Below, piece after piece: positions 1-7,589 of a DNA stretch of 23,054 nt. The first letter of the stretch is position 1, and every line of letters begins with the position of its first letter. This stretch comes from CAYSQW01 sp964433135. GTDB taxonomy: Bacteria; Acidobacteriota; Aminicenantia; Aminicenantales; Aminicenantaceae. The stretch is from positions 1-23,054 of the forward strand of contig CAYSQW010000057.1 of assembly GCA_964433135.1 (NCBI GenBank), in the 5' to 3' direction. Both the position numbers and the translations under genes were made by a program. The notes under the pieces were generated by a model. It did not search any database, was not told the origin of the DNA, and saw nothing but the letters and a program-made list of their open reading frames with translations.

Positions 1-61
1 CGTCTGTTCCAGTTCAATGCATGAACCGATATTCGTGATGAACATCTCATTGTCTTTACCT

Positions 62-90
62 TGTCATGTATATATGGTATACACTTGACA
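62..90. promoter_or_regulatory. Imperfect inverted repeat, candidate operator upstream of the M14 peptidase
   Basis: Two 13-base arms, TGTCATGTATATA (62-74) and TATACACTTGACA (78-90), are inverted repeats with two mismatches around a TGG spacer. The dyad lies 70-100 bases before the peptidase start and includes a TTGACA hexamer (85-90) that could be a -35 element, although no good -10 follows at 17 bases. TATAC-centred dyads of this kind are common for GntR-type regulators; that link is inference. Confidence 0.35.
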
Positions 91-159
91 AGAGGGAAGA
101 GGACGATTTGTAGGGATTTTCACCAAACTCGACATACAAACGTCAACTGGAGGTTTTTA

Positions 160-2910
160 ATGAAAAGCATGCGTACATTTGTTTTCAGTCGGCGTGCGAT
201 CATCGCCGGCTCTATGTGGTTCTTTATCCTCTCCATCGGTTTTTCGCAATCTCTCGATTCTCGTCAATCCATCGACGAAGAATATACCCGGCTCATAAGG
301 GAAGCGACCACCAAACCGGAATTTCTCAATCCTCTTACCGATTATCTTCCCCGCGCAGAGGGAATTCCAACTCCACGTGATGTCCTGGGATACATTGCCG
401 GCGCTCCCGGGGAATTGACTCATTATGCGGATATCGTGCATTATCTGCGGGTTCTATCCGAATCATCGCCGAACATGTCGCTCTTTACCATAGGCAAGAC
501 GGCGGAAGGAAGAGAAATGGTGATCGCCGTAATCGCCGATGCCGACACCATGAAACGCCTGCCCGCATATAAAGGATTGCTTGCCAAGCTATCCGATCCA
601 AGGCTCGTTCCCACCGAAGCGGAAGCGGATAGCATCATCGCCGACGCCAAACCCGTTTACTGGCTAACGGGAAATCTTCATTCGGGTGAAAGCGGTGCGG
701 CCGAGGTTTCCATGGAATTGGCCTATCGTCTCGCCGTCGATAACAATCCGATCATTAAAACCATCCGAGAGAATATGATCGTTTTGATCACCCCATCGGT
801 GGAACCGGATGGTCATGATAAGCATACGGACTGGTTTTTCAAATACAATCGTGACATTACCGAATACGAACGCATCAGCCGCGTTCCCTACTGGGGAAAA
901 TACACGTTTCACGATAACAACCGGGATATGATCATGATCTCTCAACCGGAAACCTTCCATGAAGCGGAGAATTTTTTTGAGTGGCACCCGGTTGTGGTTC
1001 AGGATAACCATGAGTCCATCCCGTTTCTCTATGTCTCTTCAGGCACGGGGCCGTATAATAACACATATGACGCCAGCTTGACTTCGGAGTGGAATCTGCT
1101 GGCCTGGTGGGAAGTCACGCGCCTCAATTCCTATGGAATGCCGGGAGTATGGACCCATGGTTTCTGGGACGGATGGGCACCCAATTACCTCTTCTCTATC
1201 GCTAATAATCACAATGCCCTCGGCAGATTCTATGAGACTTTCGGAAACTCCATCGGAACCACCATGCATCGCAAGATCAGCGATCGCTTCACCCGTTCCA
1301 CCAAAACCTGGTTTATGCCGGTCCCTCCTTACAAAGAGGTCGAGTGGTCGATGCGCAACAACGTCAATTATCAGCAAAGCGCAGATATTTCCGCTTTTTA
1401 CTTCGTAGCGACCAACAAAGCCTTCTTCCTTAAAAACTTCTGGAAACGAGGCAAAAGCGCTTTCGATAAAGGACTTGTCGAACCTCCGTATGCCTGCATC
1501 ATTCCCTCTGGCCAGAAAGATCCGCATGACACGGATTATTTGATCAATACCTTGCTGCGTCAGCACATAGAGATCCAGCGGTGCACTTCATCCTTCACCC
1601 TGAACGACAAAGAATACCCTGAGGATTCTTATATCATCCGTATGGATCAGCCGTACCGCAACCTCATACTCAACCTTCTGGGAATTCAGGAGTATCCGCC
1701 GGACGCACCCCGATCTTACGACGACACAGGATGGACCTTGGGACTCCACCTGGGTGTCGAAACCGAATGGGTGGAGAACAAGAAAATACGCGATGTGCCC
1801 GCCGAGCCGGTAACTGAATTCGTGAAACCGAAAGCTTCCTTTAAACCGGCACCGTCCAAAGGCGCCTACATTATTAATCACGGCACCATCAATTGCCTGC
1901 TGACGGCACGCATGCGCTGGAAAGATCTCGACGTCAGCGCTTCAGAAAGCTCATTTCAGTTGGACGGCCGCAGCTTCGACGCCGGGTCATTGATCATAAA
2001 GGCCGATGGATCCAAGGTCGAAACATCCATTCATGAAACCGCTGTCGATCTCGGGCTCAACGTTTTCTCCTCGCCGCGAATGCCGAACATCAAATCACAT
2101 AAATTGAGCGTGCCGCGTATTGCTATCTTTCACACCTGGTCCAGTGCCCAGGACGACGGCTGGGTTCGATTCGCATTCGATCAACTCGACATTCCCTTTA
2201 CCATGATCAATAAAGATCATTTGCGCCGAGGAAAGCTCAAAGAACTTTTTGATGTGATCCTGTTCAGCAACACGAGAGGAAACAGCGCTGCCGATATCGT
2301 AAACGGCATCAACCCGCAGCACCGAGGCCCTCTGGCATTTGAAGCGGATTCCGAATTCAAACATCTCGGAACGCCGGACTCAAGCTCGGATATCACAGGG
2401 GGCATGGGTTTGGAAGGGGTTCAACAGCTGCAGCGATTCGTCCATGAAGGAGGACTTCTCATCTCCCTGCACAATTCCGTACGCGTCCCCGTCGAATACG
2501 GTCTTGTCCGCGGAGCCCGCATCTACACACCCTCGTTGGAATTTTATAATCCAGGATCGCTTTTCAAGGGAGAAGTCGTCGATGACACACACCCTGTCGT
2601 CTTCGGTTACGACCTCCACCCTGTCATCTACCGCAGCCATTCCGGGCCTCTTCTGATTTTGGATCCGGAAATGGAAAAACACGTGATCCTTCGATTCGCG
2701 GATGAAGAAGATATTTGTCTCAGCGGAATCATAAAGAGCGTCGGGGAACTGAAAGGCAAGGCCGCCGTAGTGGACGTCCCGTCGGGCCGGGGACATATGC
2801 TGTTGTTCATGTTCAATCCTTTTTGGAGGGATATGAATCATGCGAATTATATGTTCGTGTTCAACGCCATCCTCAACTTCGATCATCTCGACGGAAACAT
2901 AAAAACATGA
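160..2910 (+). CDS. Secreted M14-family zinc carboxypeptidase with C-terminal amidotransferase-like domain
   Basis: The product is an exported metallopeptidase of 916 residues that probably trims C-terminal residues from peptides outside the cytoplasm. The start at 160 is chosen over an in-frame start at 61 because it follows a GGAGG ribosome site (149-153) and begins a clean signal peptide (basic start, hydrophobic core about residues 12-28, cleavage near SIGFSQS). The M14 zinc site is visible as H174-S-G-E177, with a later D-N-H284-E that I take as the third ligand. From about residue 650 a second domain (IAIFHTW..., then FDVILFSN and GGLLISLH) matches the glutamine-amidotransferase/flavodoxin-like tail common in large M14 proteins of environmental bacteria. 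It is much longer than classical carboxypeptidases (about 300-400 residues) because of this tail. Its stop overlaps a possible small ORF by ATGA. Exact substrate is unknown. Confidence 0.9.
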   Translation: MKSMRTFVFSRRAIIAGSMWFFILSIGFSQSLDSRQSIDEEYTRLIREATTKPEFLNPLTDYLPRAEGIPTPRDVLGYIAGAPGELTHYADIVHYLRVLSESSPNMSLFTIGKTAEGREMVIAVIADADTMKRLPAYKGLLAKLSDPRLVPTEAEADSIIADAKPVYWLTGNLHSGESGAAEVSMELAYRLAVDNNPIIKTIRENMIVLITPSVEPDGHDKHTDWFFKYNRDITEYERISRVPYWGKYTFHDNNRDMIMISQPETFHEAENFFEWHPVVVQDNHESIPFLYVSSGTGPYNNTYDASLTSEWNLLAWWEVTRLNSYGMPGVWTHGFWDGWAPNYLFSIANNHNALGRFYETFGNSIGTTMHRKISDRFTRSTKTWFMPVPPYKEVEWSMRNNVNYQQSADISAFYFVATNKAFFLKNFWKRGKSAFDKGLVEPPYACIIPSGQKDPHDTDYLINTLLRQHIEIQRCTSSFTLNDKEYPEDSYIIRMDQPYRNLILNLLGIQEYPPDAPRSYDDTGWTLGLHLGVETEWVENKKIRDVPAEPVTEFVKPKASFKPAPSKGAYIINHGTINCLLTARMRWKDLDVSASESSFQLDGRSFDAGSLIIKADGSKVETSIHETAVDLGLNVFSSPRMPNIKSHKLSVPRIAIFHTWSSAQDDGWVRFAFDQLDIPFTMINKDHLRRGKLKELFDVILFSNTRGNSAADIVNGINPQHRGPLAFEADSEFKHLGTPDSSSDITGGMGLEGVQQLQRFVHEGGLLISLHNSVRVPVEYGLVRGARIYTPSLEFYNPGSLFKGEVVDDTHPVVFGYDLHPVIYRSHSGPLLILDPEMEKHVILRFADEEDICLSGIIKSVGELKGKAAVVDVPSGRGHMLLFMFNPFWRDMNHANYMFVFNAILNFDHLDGNIKT

Positions 2911-3101
2911 AGGAGGACCGCTTCGCTGAAATGACACGACGATCCGAATCCTTCAGACAAAATAGAGATCCCGGGCATGGATCTGTAAAAAGGCTCCGGC
3001 TGCATCCGGCTCATGACCTCTTGTGGATAAAAAAGGGGCAGGGGAGGCTCTTCGATCCGTTCCGGGCGAACCAACGAATCATTTTTAGGGGGAACGAATG
3101 A
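2907..3101 (+). CDS. Possible small basic protein (64 aa), coupled on both sides
   Basis: This 64-residue ORF overlaps the stop of the M14 gene by four bases (ATGA, 2907-2910) and the start of the GYD gene by four bases (ATGA, 3098-3101). That exact double overlap is typical of translationally coupled genes. An in-frame ATG at 2931 lies 14 bases after an AAGGAGG (2910-2916), so a 56-residue form is also possible. The protein is rich in Arg and Lys (MTRRSESFRQNRD..., LLWIKKGQGR), has no signal peptide or membrane segment, and resembles nothing I know. It may only be an open frame in a 187-base spacer, so this is a tentative call. Confidence 0.3.
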   Translation: MKEDRFAEMTRRSESFRQNRDPGHGSVKRLRLHPAHDLLWIKKGQGRLFDPFRANQRIIFRGNE

Positions 3102-3394
3102 AAACCTTTATTCTCATGACCAAGCTTTCACCTGAAGTCAGCCAAAAAGTCAAAGACCGCGCTCAGCTGGGACGAGCCTGGATCCAGCAGGTAAGGGAAA
3201 AATGCCCCAAAGTCAAATTCATCTCGCATTATGCTCTGCTGGGGGGATTCGACTTCATGGATATCTATGAAGCTCCCGATGAAGAAACAGCCGCCAAAGT
3301 TTCCATGATCAGTCTTTCCAACGGTGCTTTTCAAGCCGAAAGCTGGACGGCGATCCCATACAGACGCTTTCTCGAATTGGCGGAAGAGATTTAA
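3098..3394 (+). CDS. GYD-domain protein
   Basis: A 98-residue cytoplasmic protein of the GYD family (Pfam GYD type, ferredoxin-like alpha/beta fold). The family signature is visible as the opening FILMTKLSPE, the central LLGGFDFMDIYEAPDEETAAK and the following strand/helix (SMISLSNGAFQAESWTAIP). The length equals the usual 90-105 residues, so it is complete. The start follows a strong AGGGGGA ribosome site (3087-3093). Family members have no firmly established function; they are usually small conserved proteins thought to form dimers. It may be co-transcribed with the upstream peptidase, since no terminator is visible between them. Confidence 0.85.
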   Translation: MKTFILMTKLSPEVSQKVKDRAQLGRAWIQQVREKCPKVKFISHYALLGGFDFMDIYEAPDEETAAKVSMISLSNGAFQAESWTAIPYRRFLELAEEI

Positions 3395-3481
3395 ACGACA
3401 GCTGATAAACCGTTGCGGAATATCGCTGAAAACCGCTTCACTTCGTATTCCGGAAACCGGGTATAAGAAAAGGAGAAAAAT

Positions 3482-3919
3482 ATGAATGAAGAAAACCAAC
3501 CGATCACGACCACCGATTCCCAATTCGCCAAGCAAATGGTTTCAGGGCCCTCGATCGGTCTTTTAATCACGGGGATCGTGGGAGCGGTTTCCTCTCTGGC
3601 GATATTTATCATGTTTCTCGTCGGCGTGAGCGTCGGTTCCCTGTGGTTAAACGAGATCCCCGACATGCCCGAATGGTATGAAAACGTCTATGAGGGCGCA
3701 TTCGGTCTCGGAAGCGCTTTCGTCGGGGTTCTGGTCGCCATCTTCATCATCTATGCAGCTCTTAAAATGAAGGAGCTTAACCAGTATGGATTGTGCATCG
3801 CGGCCAGCGTTCTTGCCATGATCCCCTGCATAAGCCCTTGCTGCATTATCGGGCTTCCTATCGGAATCTGGTGCTTGGTGGTCCTCACGAAACCGGAAGT
3901 GAAAAGCGCTTTCCATTAA
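3482..3919 (+). CDS. Small integral membrane protein of unknown function
   Basis: A 145-residue protein with a soluble N-terminus (about residues 1-22) and probably four membrane segments: about 24-52, 73-93, 101-116 and 118-135. The C-terminal block CCIIGLPIGIWCLVVLTKPEVKSAF is a familiar ending of small membrane proteins in many environmental bacteria and predicts a short cytoplasmic tail. The start is set by AGGAG (3471-3475) six bases upstream. A stop-free stretch in the same frame follows the TAA and leads into the next gene, a DUF2752 membrane protein, so the two may be a pair. No catalytic motif is visible and no function can be given. Confidence 0.8.
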   Translation: MNEENQPITTTDSQFAKQMVSGPSIGLLITGIVGAVSSLAIFIMFLVGVSVGSLWLNEIPDMPEWYENVYEGAFGLGSAFVGVLVAIFIIYAALKMKELNQYGLCIAASVLAMIPCISPCCIIGLPIGIWCLVVLTKPEVKSAFH

Positions 3920-4033
3920 AGCCATCCCTCCGCTTCGAAAAAGAGACGGAGCATCATCATAGCCATAAAAAAAGAACTCTATCCTCATATCGTCATCCTG
4001 CTGTTTTGTTTCTCCATCATCAGCGCCGCCTCC

Positions 4034-4387
4034 GTGCCGGCGTCCCCCCGGCGCGGTGACTCCACGATCCGGATAGGCGGATATCCGCTTCCTCCCATCT
4101 GCACTTTCCGGAGACTCACGGGACTGCCCTGTCCCGGATGCGGTATGGCGCGTTCTCTGACGGCCGCCGTTCACGGAGATTTCATATCCAGCTGGTCTTT
4201 TCATCGTTTGGGAATCATCACCCTTTTCTACCTGACGGCGCAAGTGATTTTGCGTTTATTCTTCATCGCGGTGCCGAGAACCCGAGAGCGATTGCTTTGC
4301 GGAACGCGAATTCTCGATCGAGGGTTGATCGTCTTGGCTGTTTTATTCGTCCTCAACTGGGGATTTAACTTGACTCGGATGATGTGA
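4034..4387 (+). CDS. DUF2752 membrane protein (real start probably upstream)
   Basis: A member of the DUF2752 family, small membrane proteins of unknown function. The family core is plain: ICTFRRLTGLPCPGCGMARSLTAAVHG, followed by two hydrophobic segments (about residues 58-77 and 97-113). The coordinates use the first conventional start, GTG 4034, which gives 117 residues. The frame is open back to 3920, however, and encodes KKELYPHIVILLFCFSIISA just before the GTG, which is the N-terminal membrane helix that family members normally have. No ATG, GTG or TTG lies before that helix. An ATA at 3959 sits seven bases after GGAG (3948-3951) and would give MAIKKELYP. Either a rare start codon is used or a base is wrong. 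Family call is firm; start is not. Confidence 0.8.
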   Translation: MPASPRRGDSTIRIGGYPLPPICTFRRLTGLPCPGCGMARSLTAAVHGDFISSWSFHRLGIITLFYLTAQVILRLFFIAVPRTRERLLCGTRILDRGLIVLAVLFVLNWGFNLTRMM

Positions 4388-4464
4388 ATGCCTCCTTCTG
4401 TAGAAACAAGCGCTTCCCGCCTTCATATTCCATGAAGGATGATAGCAAAATCCGTTCCCCATAC

Positions 4465-4493
4465 TTGACCTGTCAGGGGAGTTATGATATTCA
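4465..4493 (+). promoter_or_regulatory. Weak candidate sigma-70 promoter for the aminotransferase/omega-amidase pair
   Basis: TTGACC (4465-4470) is followed after 17 bases by TATTCA (4488-4493). The -35 element is good and the -10 is poor. It lies in the 166-base gap ahead of the aminotransferase, where a promoter is expected. Confidence 0.3.
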
Positions 4494-4553
4494 GCTTATG
4501 AAAAACAGCCGAGCGGATTCACGCCGTGATTCCATAAGATTTCAGATAAGATC

Positions 4554-5726
4554 GTGAAGAACATGAGTATCAATAATTTCCCGGATTCCATCGATTCGAA
4601 GCAGCCGAACCTCTCAACCAATATATTCTCCCTCATGGGAAATTTATCCGATAAACACGGTGCTTTCAACCTGGCGCAGGGCTATCCTGATTTTGAGCCC
4701 CCACCCGAATTGACGGATCGGGTACGGTATTACATGCGAAGCGGTTTCAACCAGTATGCACCCATGCCGGGAGTTTTTTCTCTCCGTGATGCCGTTTGCG
4801 AAAAAATCATGTCGCTTTATGGATCCCGCATCGATCCCGATAAAGAGATAACGGCGACCGTGGGCGCGACCCAAGCTATCTTCACGTCGATCTCCGTCGT
4901 GATCCGTCCGGGAGATGAAGTCATCCTCTTTACACCGGCTTATGAAAGCTATGTGCCGAATATTTTGTGGAACGGAGGGATTCCCGTCTACGCGGCTCTC
5001 GACCCGCCGAGCTATAGCGTGAATTGGAATCATGTACAGCGTTTGATATCCGCCAGAACCCGTTTGATCTTGATCAATTCCCCGCATAATCCGACGGGAT
5101 CGGTCTTAAACGAAGATGACATGATCCAGCTTCAGAAGCTGACAAGCGATACGGAGATCATGATCCTCAGCGATGAGGTTTATGAACATATCATCTTCGA
5201 CGGCGCCGAACATCAAAGTCTGCTGCGTTTCCCCGATTTGGTTAAAAGAAGCTTCGTCGTTTTTTCTTTCGGGAAGACGTTTCACACCACGGGATGGAAG
5301 TTGGGATGCTGTATAGCTCCGGAGCAATTGACGAAGGAGTTTCGCAAACTCCATCAGCACATCGTTTATTCCGCCATAACACCGGTTCAGTGTGCGTTTG
5401 CCGACATCCTTAAGCATGAACGATATTACTTGGATCTGGGACGGTTCTATCAAGCTAGAAGAGATCGATTCCTTAATCTGCTGCAAAATTCCCGATTCGG
5501 TTTGCAGCCGTCGGCGGGCGCTTTCTTTCAGCTTCTCGACTTTCGCGAAATCAGCCGGGAATCCGATTTTGATTTCGCCGTCCGTCTCACCCGGGAGTCC
5601 GGTGTGGCGACCATACCGCTTTCCGCTTTCAATCCGTATCATAAAGACGGTCATGCGCTGCGCATCTGCTTTGCCAAAAACGATGAGATGCTTGAAAAAT
5701 CCGCGGAGATCTTGTGTCGTCTGTAA
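4554..5726 (+). CDS. PLP-dependent aminotransferase, methionine/glutamine-type (YbdL-like)
   Basis: A complete 390-residue fold-type-I aminotransferase. Visible motifs are NLAQGYPDFEPP near the N-terminus, NPTG (179-182), the PLP ring contacts D207-E-V-Y210, the Schiff-base lysine K241 in SFGKTFHTTGWKLG, and the C-terminal substrate-carboxylate arginine in ALRICFAKN. The SFGKT(F/Y)HxTGWK block is typical of the YbdL/KAT (kynurenine/glutamine transaminase, methionine aminotransferase) group. The likely reaction is transamination between methionine or an aromatic amino acid and a 2-oxo acid, often with glutamine as donor. The next gene, an omega-amidase overlapping by 13 bases, supports this, because it removes the 2-oxo-glutaramate or similar product. 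GTG 4554 and ATG 4563 are both possible starts; neither has a strong ribosome site. Confidence 0.9.
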   Translation: MKNMSINNFPDSIDSKQPNLSTNIFSLMGNLSDKHGAFNLAQGYPDFEPPPELTDRVRYYMRSGFNQYAPMPGVFSLRDAVCEKIMSLYGSRIDPDKEITATVGATQAIFTSISVVIRPGDEVILFTPAYESYVPNILWNGGIPVYAALDPPSYSVNWNHVQRLISARTRLILINSPHNPTGSVLNEDDMIQLQKLTSDTEIMILSDEVYEHIIFDGAEHQSLLRFPDLVKRSFVVFSFGKTFHTTGWKLGCCIAPEQLTKEFRKLHQHIVYSAITPVQCAFADILKHERYYLDLGRFYQARRDRFLNLLQNSRFGLQPSAGAFFQLLDFREISRESDFDFAVRLTRESGVATIPLSAFNPYHKDGHALRICFAKNDEMLEKSAEILCRL

Positions 5727-6490
5727 ACATCACGCTGGTCCAGTCACCGCTTATATGGGAAGACATCTCTGCAAATCTCGAAGCGTTTACGCAAAAGCTC
5801 AAGACTCTTGACAAGCCAACGGATCTTATCGTCTTTCCGGAAATGTTCAACACCGGATTTACGATGCGCGCCTCCGACTTTTCCGAACCCATGGACGGCC
5901 CTTCGATGGAATGGATTTCTAAAACCGCGGCCGACTATTCGTGCGTATGCACGGCCAGCCTGATCATTCGTGACTCCGGCCATTATTTCAATCGATTGAT
6001 ATGGATGCGTCCCGACGGCAGCTATGCCGCGTACGACAAACGGCACCTTTTCCGCATGATGGGGGAGAATCGGGTTTTCTCTCAGGGCTCAAAACGGATC
6101 ATCATGAGATTGGGAGAATGGAGATTTCTTCCTTTGATTTGCTACGATCTGCGTTTTCCGGTCTGGAGCCGTAGTCTTGAAGAGTACGACGCCCTGATCT
6201 ATATCGCCAACTGGCCCGAAGCCCGCGGAAATGCATGGCGCACCCTGCTGCGCGCACGAGCTCTAGAAAATCTCTCATTTGCCATAGGCGTCAATCGTGT
6301 CGGAAAAGACCCAAAAGGAAATGTTTTCGCCGGAGATTCCATGGTCATCGATTTCAAGGGAAGGACATGTTTGGAAATCCCCAGCCATAGTGATTCATTG
6401 GCAACGGCAACGCTTTCGCTCTCCGAGCTCAATGCTTTCCGCGAAAATTTTCCCGCTCATAAAGACGCCGATTCCTTTTCAATATACTGA
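5714..6490 (+). CDS. Omega-amidase, nitrilase superfamily (YafV-like)
   Basis: A complete 258-residue carbon-nitrogen hydrolase. The nitrilase triad is intact: E43 in VFPEMFNTGF, K109 in AYDKRHLF, and nucleophile C143 in PLICYDLRFP. The FPEMFNTGFTM block and YDKRHLFRM match the omega-amidase (YafV/NIT2) group rather than amine-hydrolysing or cyanide-type nitrilases. The expected reaction is hydrolysis of the amide of 2-oxoglutaramate or 2-oxosuccinamate to the dicarboxylic oxo acid and ammonia. It starts with GTG inside the end of the aminotransferase gene (13-base overlap), so the two are translationally coupled. Together they make the glutamine transaminase/omega-amidase route, which pulls reversible transaminations forward, for example in methionine salvage. 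It has no signal peptide and should be cytoplasmic. Confidence 0.92.
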   Translation: MSSVNITLVQSPLIWEDISANLEAFTQKLKTLDKPTDLIVFPEMFNTGFTMRASDFSEPMDGPSMEWISKTAADYSCVCTASLIIRDSGHYFNRLIWMRPDGSYAAYDKRHLFRMMGENRVFSQGSKRIIMRLGEWRFLPLICYDLRFPVWSRSLEEYDALIYIANWPEARGNAWRTLLRARALENLSFAIGVNRVGKDPKGNVFAGDSMVIDFKGRTCLEIPSHSDSLATATLSLSELNAFRENFPAHKDADSFSIY

Positions 6491-6527
6491 TCCATGACTT
6501 ATCCCTGAAATCGTTTCCAATGGCAGC

Positions 6528-6567
6528 TCCCTGCGACAAATCTGTAGGGATTTATGACAATAATGTC
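6528..6567. promoter_or_regulatory. Dyad elements upstream of the -24/-12 promoter, possible enhancer site
   Basis: Two small dyads lie about 55-95 bases upstream of the -24 element: TCCCT (6528-6532) with AGGGA (6546-6550), and GACA (6556-6559) with TGTC (6564-6567). Enhancer-binding activators of sigma-54 polymerase usually bind dyads about 70-150 bases upstream. The match is by position only, and the sites are short. Confidence 0.25.
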
Positions 6568-6620
6568 GTTTATTTGCCCCATAATTATTTTTATTTTGTT
6601 TAATATCTGTTATTTATGAT

Positions 6621-6637
6621 TTGGCATCCATATTGCA
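6621..6637 (+). promoter_or_regulatory. -24/-12 (sigma-54) promoter for the ZraP-like gene
   Basis: TTGGCATCCATATTGCA matches the sigma-54 consensus YTGGCACGRNNNTTGCW at both conserved blocks (TTGGCA and TTGCA), with the required ten bases between GG (6623-6624) and GC (6635-6636). The predicted start point, near 6648, is 28 bases before the ATG and just ahead of the AGGAGA ribosome site (6661-6666). The surrounding DNA is AT-rich. In Escherichia coli the related zraP gene is also sigma-54 dependent, driven by ZraSR, which makes the call more credible. Confidence 0.75.
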
Positions 6638-6675
6638 ATGATAAAGGTGGAAATTATATGAGGAGAATATATAAC

Positions 6676-7557
6676 ATGTCAAAAAAAACAATCAAAAACG
6701 GTTTTTATGTTCTGCTTGCCTTTTTGTTGTTCAGCGGCACGGGCGTTTCCCTATGCGCGCAAGGATACGACGGTTATTACGATGACCAGGCTTATACCAA
6801 TCCCAACCTGAGCCAGAAACAAAGGGATGAAATTCAAAAGCTGGAAGAACGCCTGGATGCGGAGCTTTCCCCCATGTACCAGCGTCTCAGAACCCAATAT
6901 CGGGAACTCGAAAACATGGAATCCGCGGCGAATCCCGATGCAAGAAGGATTGAGAAGAAATGGGCCGAGATCAATCGGTTGGAAGGTGAAATCAGTGAAA
7001 AAGAGCTCAAACATGAACAGCGGATCGCCAAGCTTCTGCCGGAAGGTCAGTCGATCTACAGTAATTCCGATGCCTATGGATACCCGGGAGCCGGATTGGG
7101 CTACCGCTCTTACTACAACGGCGGAGTTCGCCTAGGACGCGGACCGGGAGGCCGAGGTATGGGCCGCCTGGGTGGTGGAGTCGGGTACGGGATCGGTGCA
7201 GGCGGTGGATATGGAACCGGAGTTTATGGAAGACTGGGCCGTGGACCCTGCGGAGCCGGTCTGGGACGATTGAGCGGTCGGGCCGGTTACGGCGCGGGAC
7301 GCATCGGGTATGGAGCCGGACGCCTGGGTTACGGTGGAGCCGGATACGGCGCCGGGCGTGTCGGTTACGGAGCCGGACGTGTCGGTTACGGAGCCGGACG
7401 TATGGGTTACGGTAGAGCCGGATACGGTGTCGGATCTTATGCGTACGGAAACCGCAATATCTACGGCGGCGCCCGCATGGGACCCGGTCCGTGCGGCCTC
7501 GGCATAGGACGCATGACGGCGCCCCGATATTCGCGACGCATGCGTTATTATCGCTGA
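6676..7557 (+). CDS. Exported ZraP/Spy-like protein with Gly/Tyr/Arg repeat domain
   Basis: A 293-residue exported protein. The start at 6676 is set by AGGAGA (6661-6666); upstream in-frame ATGs at 6616 and 6658 lack one. Residues 1-28 form a signal peptide with cleavage at LCA-Q. Residues about 40-115 are helical and charged (LSQKQRDEIQKLEERLDAE, MYQRLRTQYRELENMES, EKKWAEINRLEGEISEKELKHEQRIAKLLP), matching the helical hairpin of the Spy/CpxP/ZraP group, periplasmic chaperones and metal-responsive envelope proteins. Residues about 130-275 are a low-complexity domain built on GYGAGR(V/L/I/M) units with GRGPGG, GRGPCG and GPGPCG blocks; this tail is far longer than in classical ZraP. The C-terminus is very basic (RYSRRMRYYR). 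A -24/-12 promoter and a strong terminator make it a single-gene unit, probably induced by envelope or metal stress. Confidence 0.75.
   Translation: MSKKTIKNGFYVLLAFLLFSGTGVSLCAQGYDGYYDDQAYTNPNLSQKQRDEIQKLEERLDAELSPMYQRLRTQYRELENMESAANPDARRIEKKWAEINRLEGEISEKELKHEQRIAKLLPEGQSIYSNSDAYGYPGAGLGYRSYYNGGVRLGRGPGGRGMGRLGGGVGYGIGAGGGYGTGVYGRLGRGPCGAGLGRLSGRAGYGAGRIGYGAGRLGYGGAGYGAGRVGYGAGRVGYGAGRMGYGRAGYGVGSYAYGNRNIYGGARMGPGPCGLGIGRMTAPRYSRRMRYYR
7285..7425 (+). repeat. Tandem repeats encoding GYGAGR units, with an exact 21-base duplication
   Basis: The region carries about seven diverged copies of a 21-base unit encoding (V/I/L/M)GYGAGR, with some units shortened. Two copies are identical base for base at 7360-7380 and 7381-7401. 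Identity of neighbours and drift of outer copies point to expansion by slippage or unequal exchange inside the reading frame, so copy number may vary between strains. Confidence 0.8.
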
Positions 7558-7589
7558 TCATCCCCTCTATTCATAAAGAGAACGTTTAT

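Noticed and set aside
6521..6536. TGGCAGCTCCCTGCGA as another -24/-12 promoter
   Set aside because: The distance between GG and GC is nine bases, not ten, and the -12 block lacks TTGC. The site at 6621 is much better.
7360..7401. Direct repeats as a CRISPR array
   Set aside because: The repeats are adjacent without spacers, in frame, and encode GYGAGR units of a protein.
7007..7561. 184-aa Arg/His-rich open frame on minus across the repeat gene
   Set aside because: It is the mirror of the Gly/Tyr/Arg repeats; the composition is an artefact of reading GC-rich repeats backwards.
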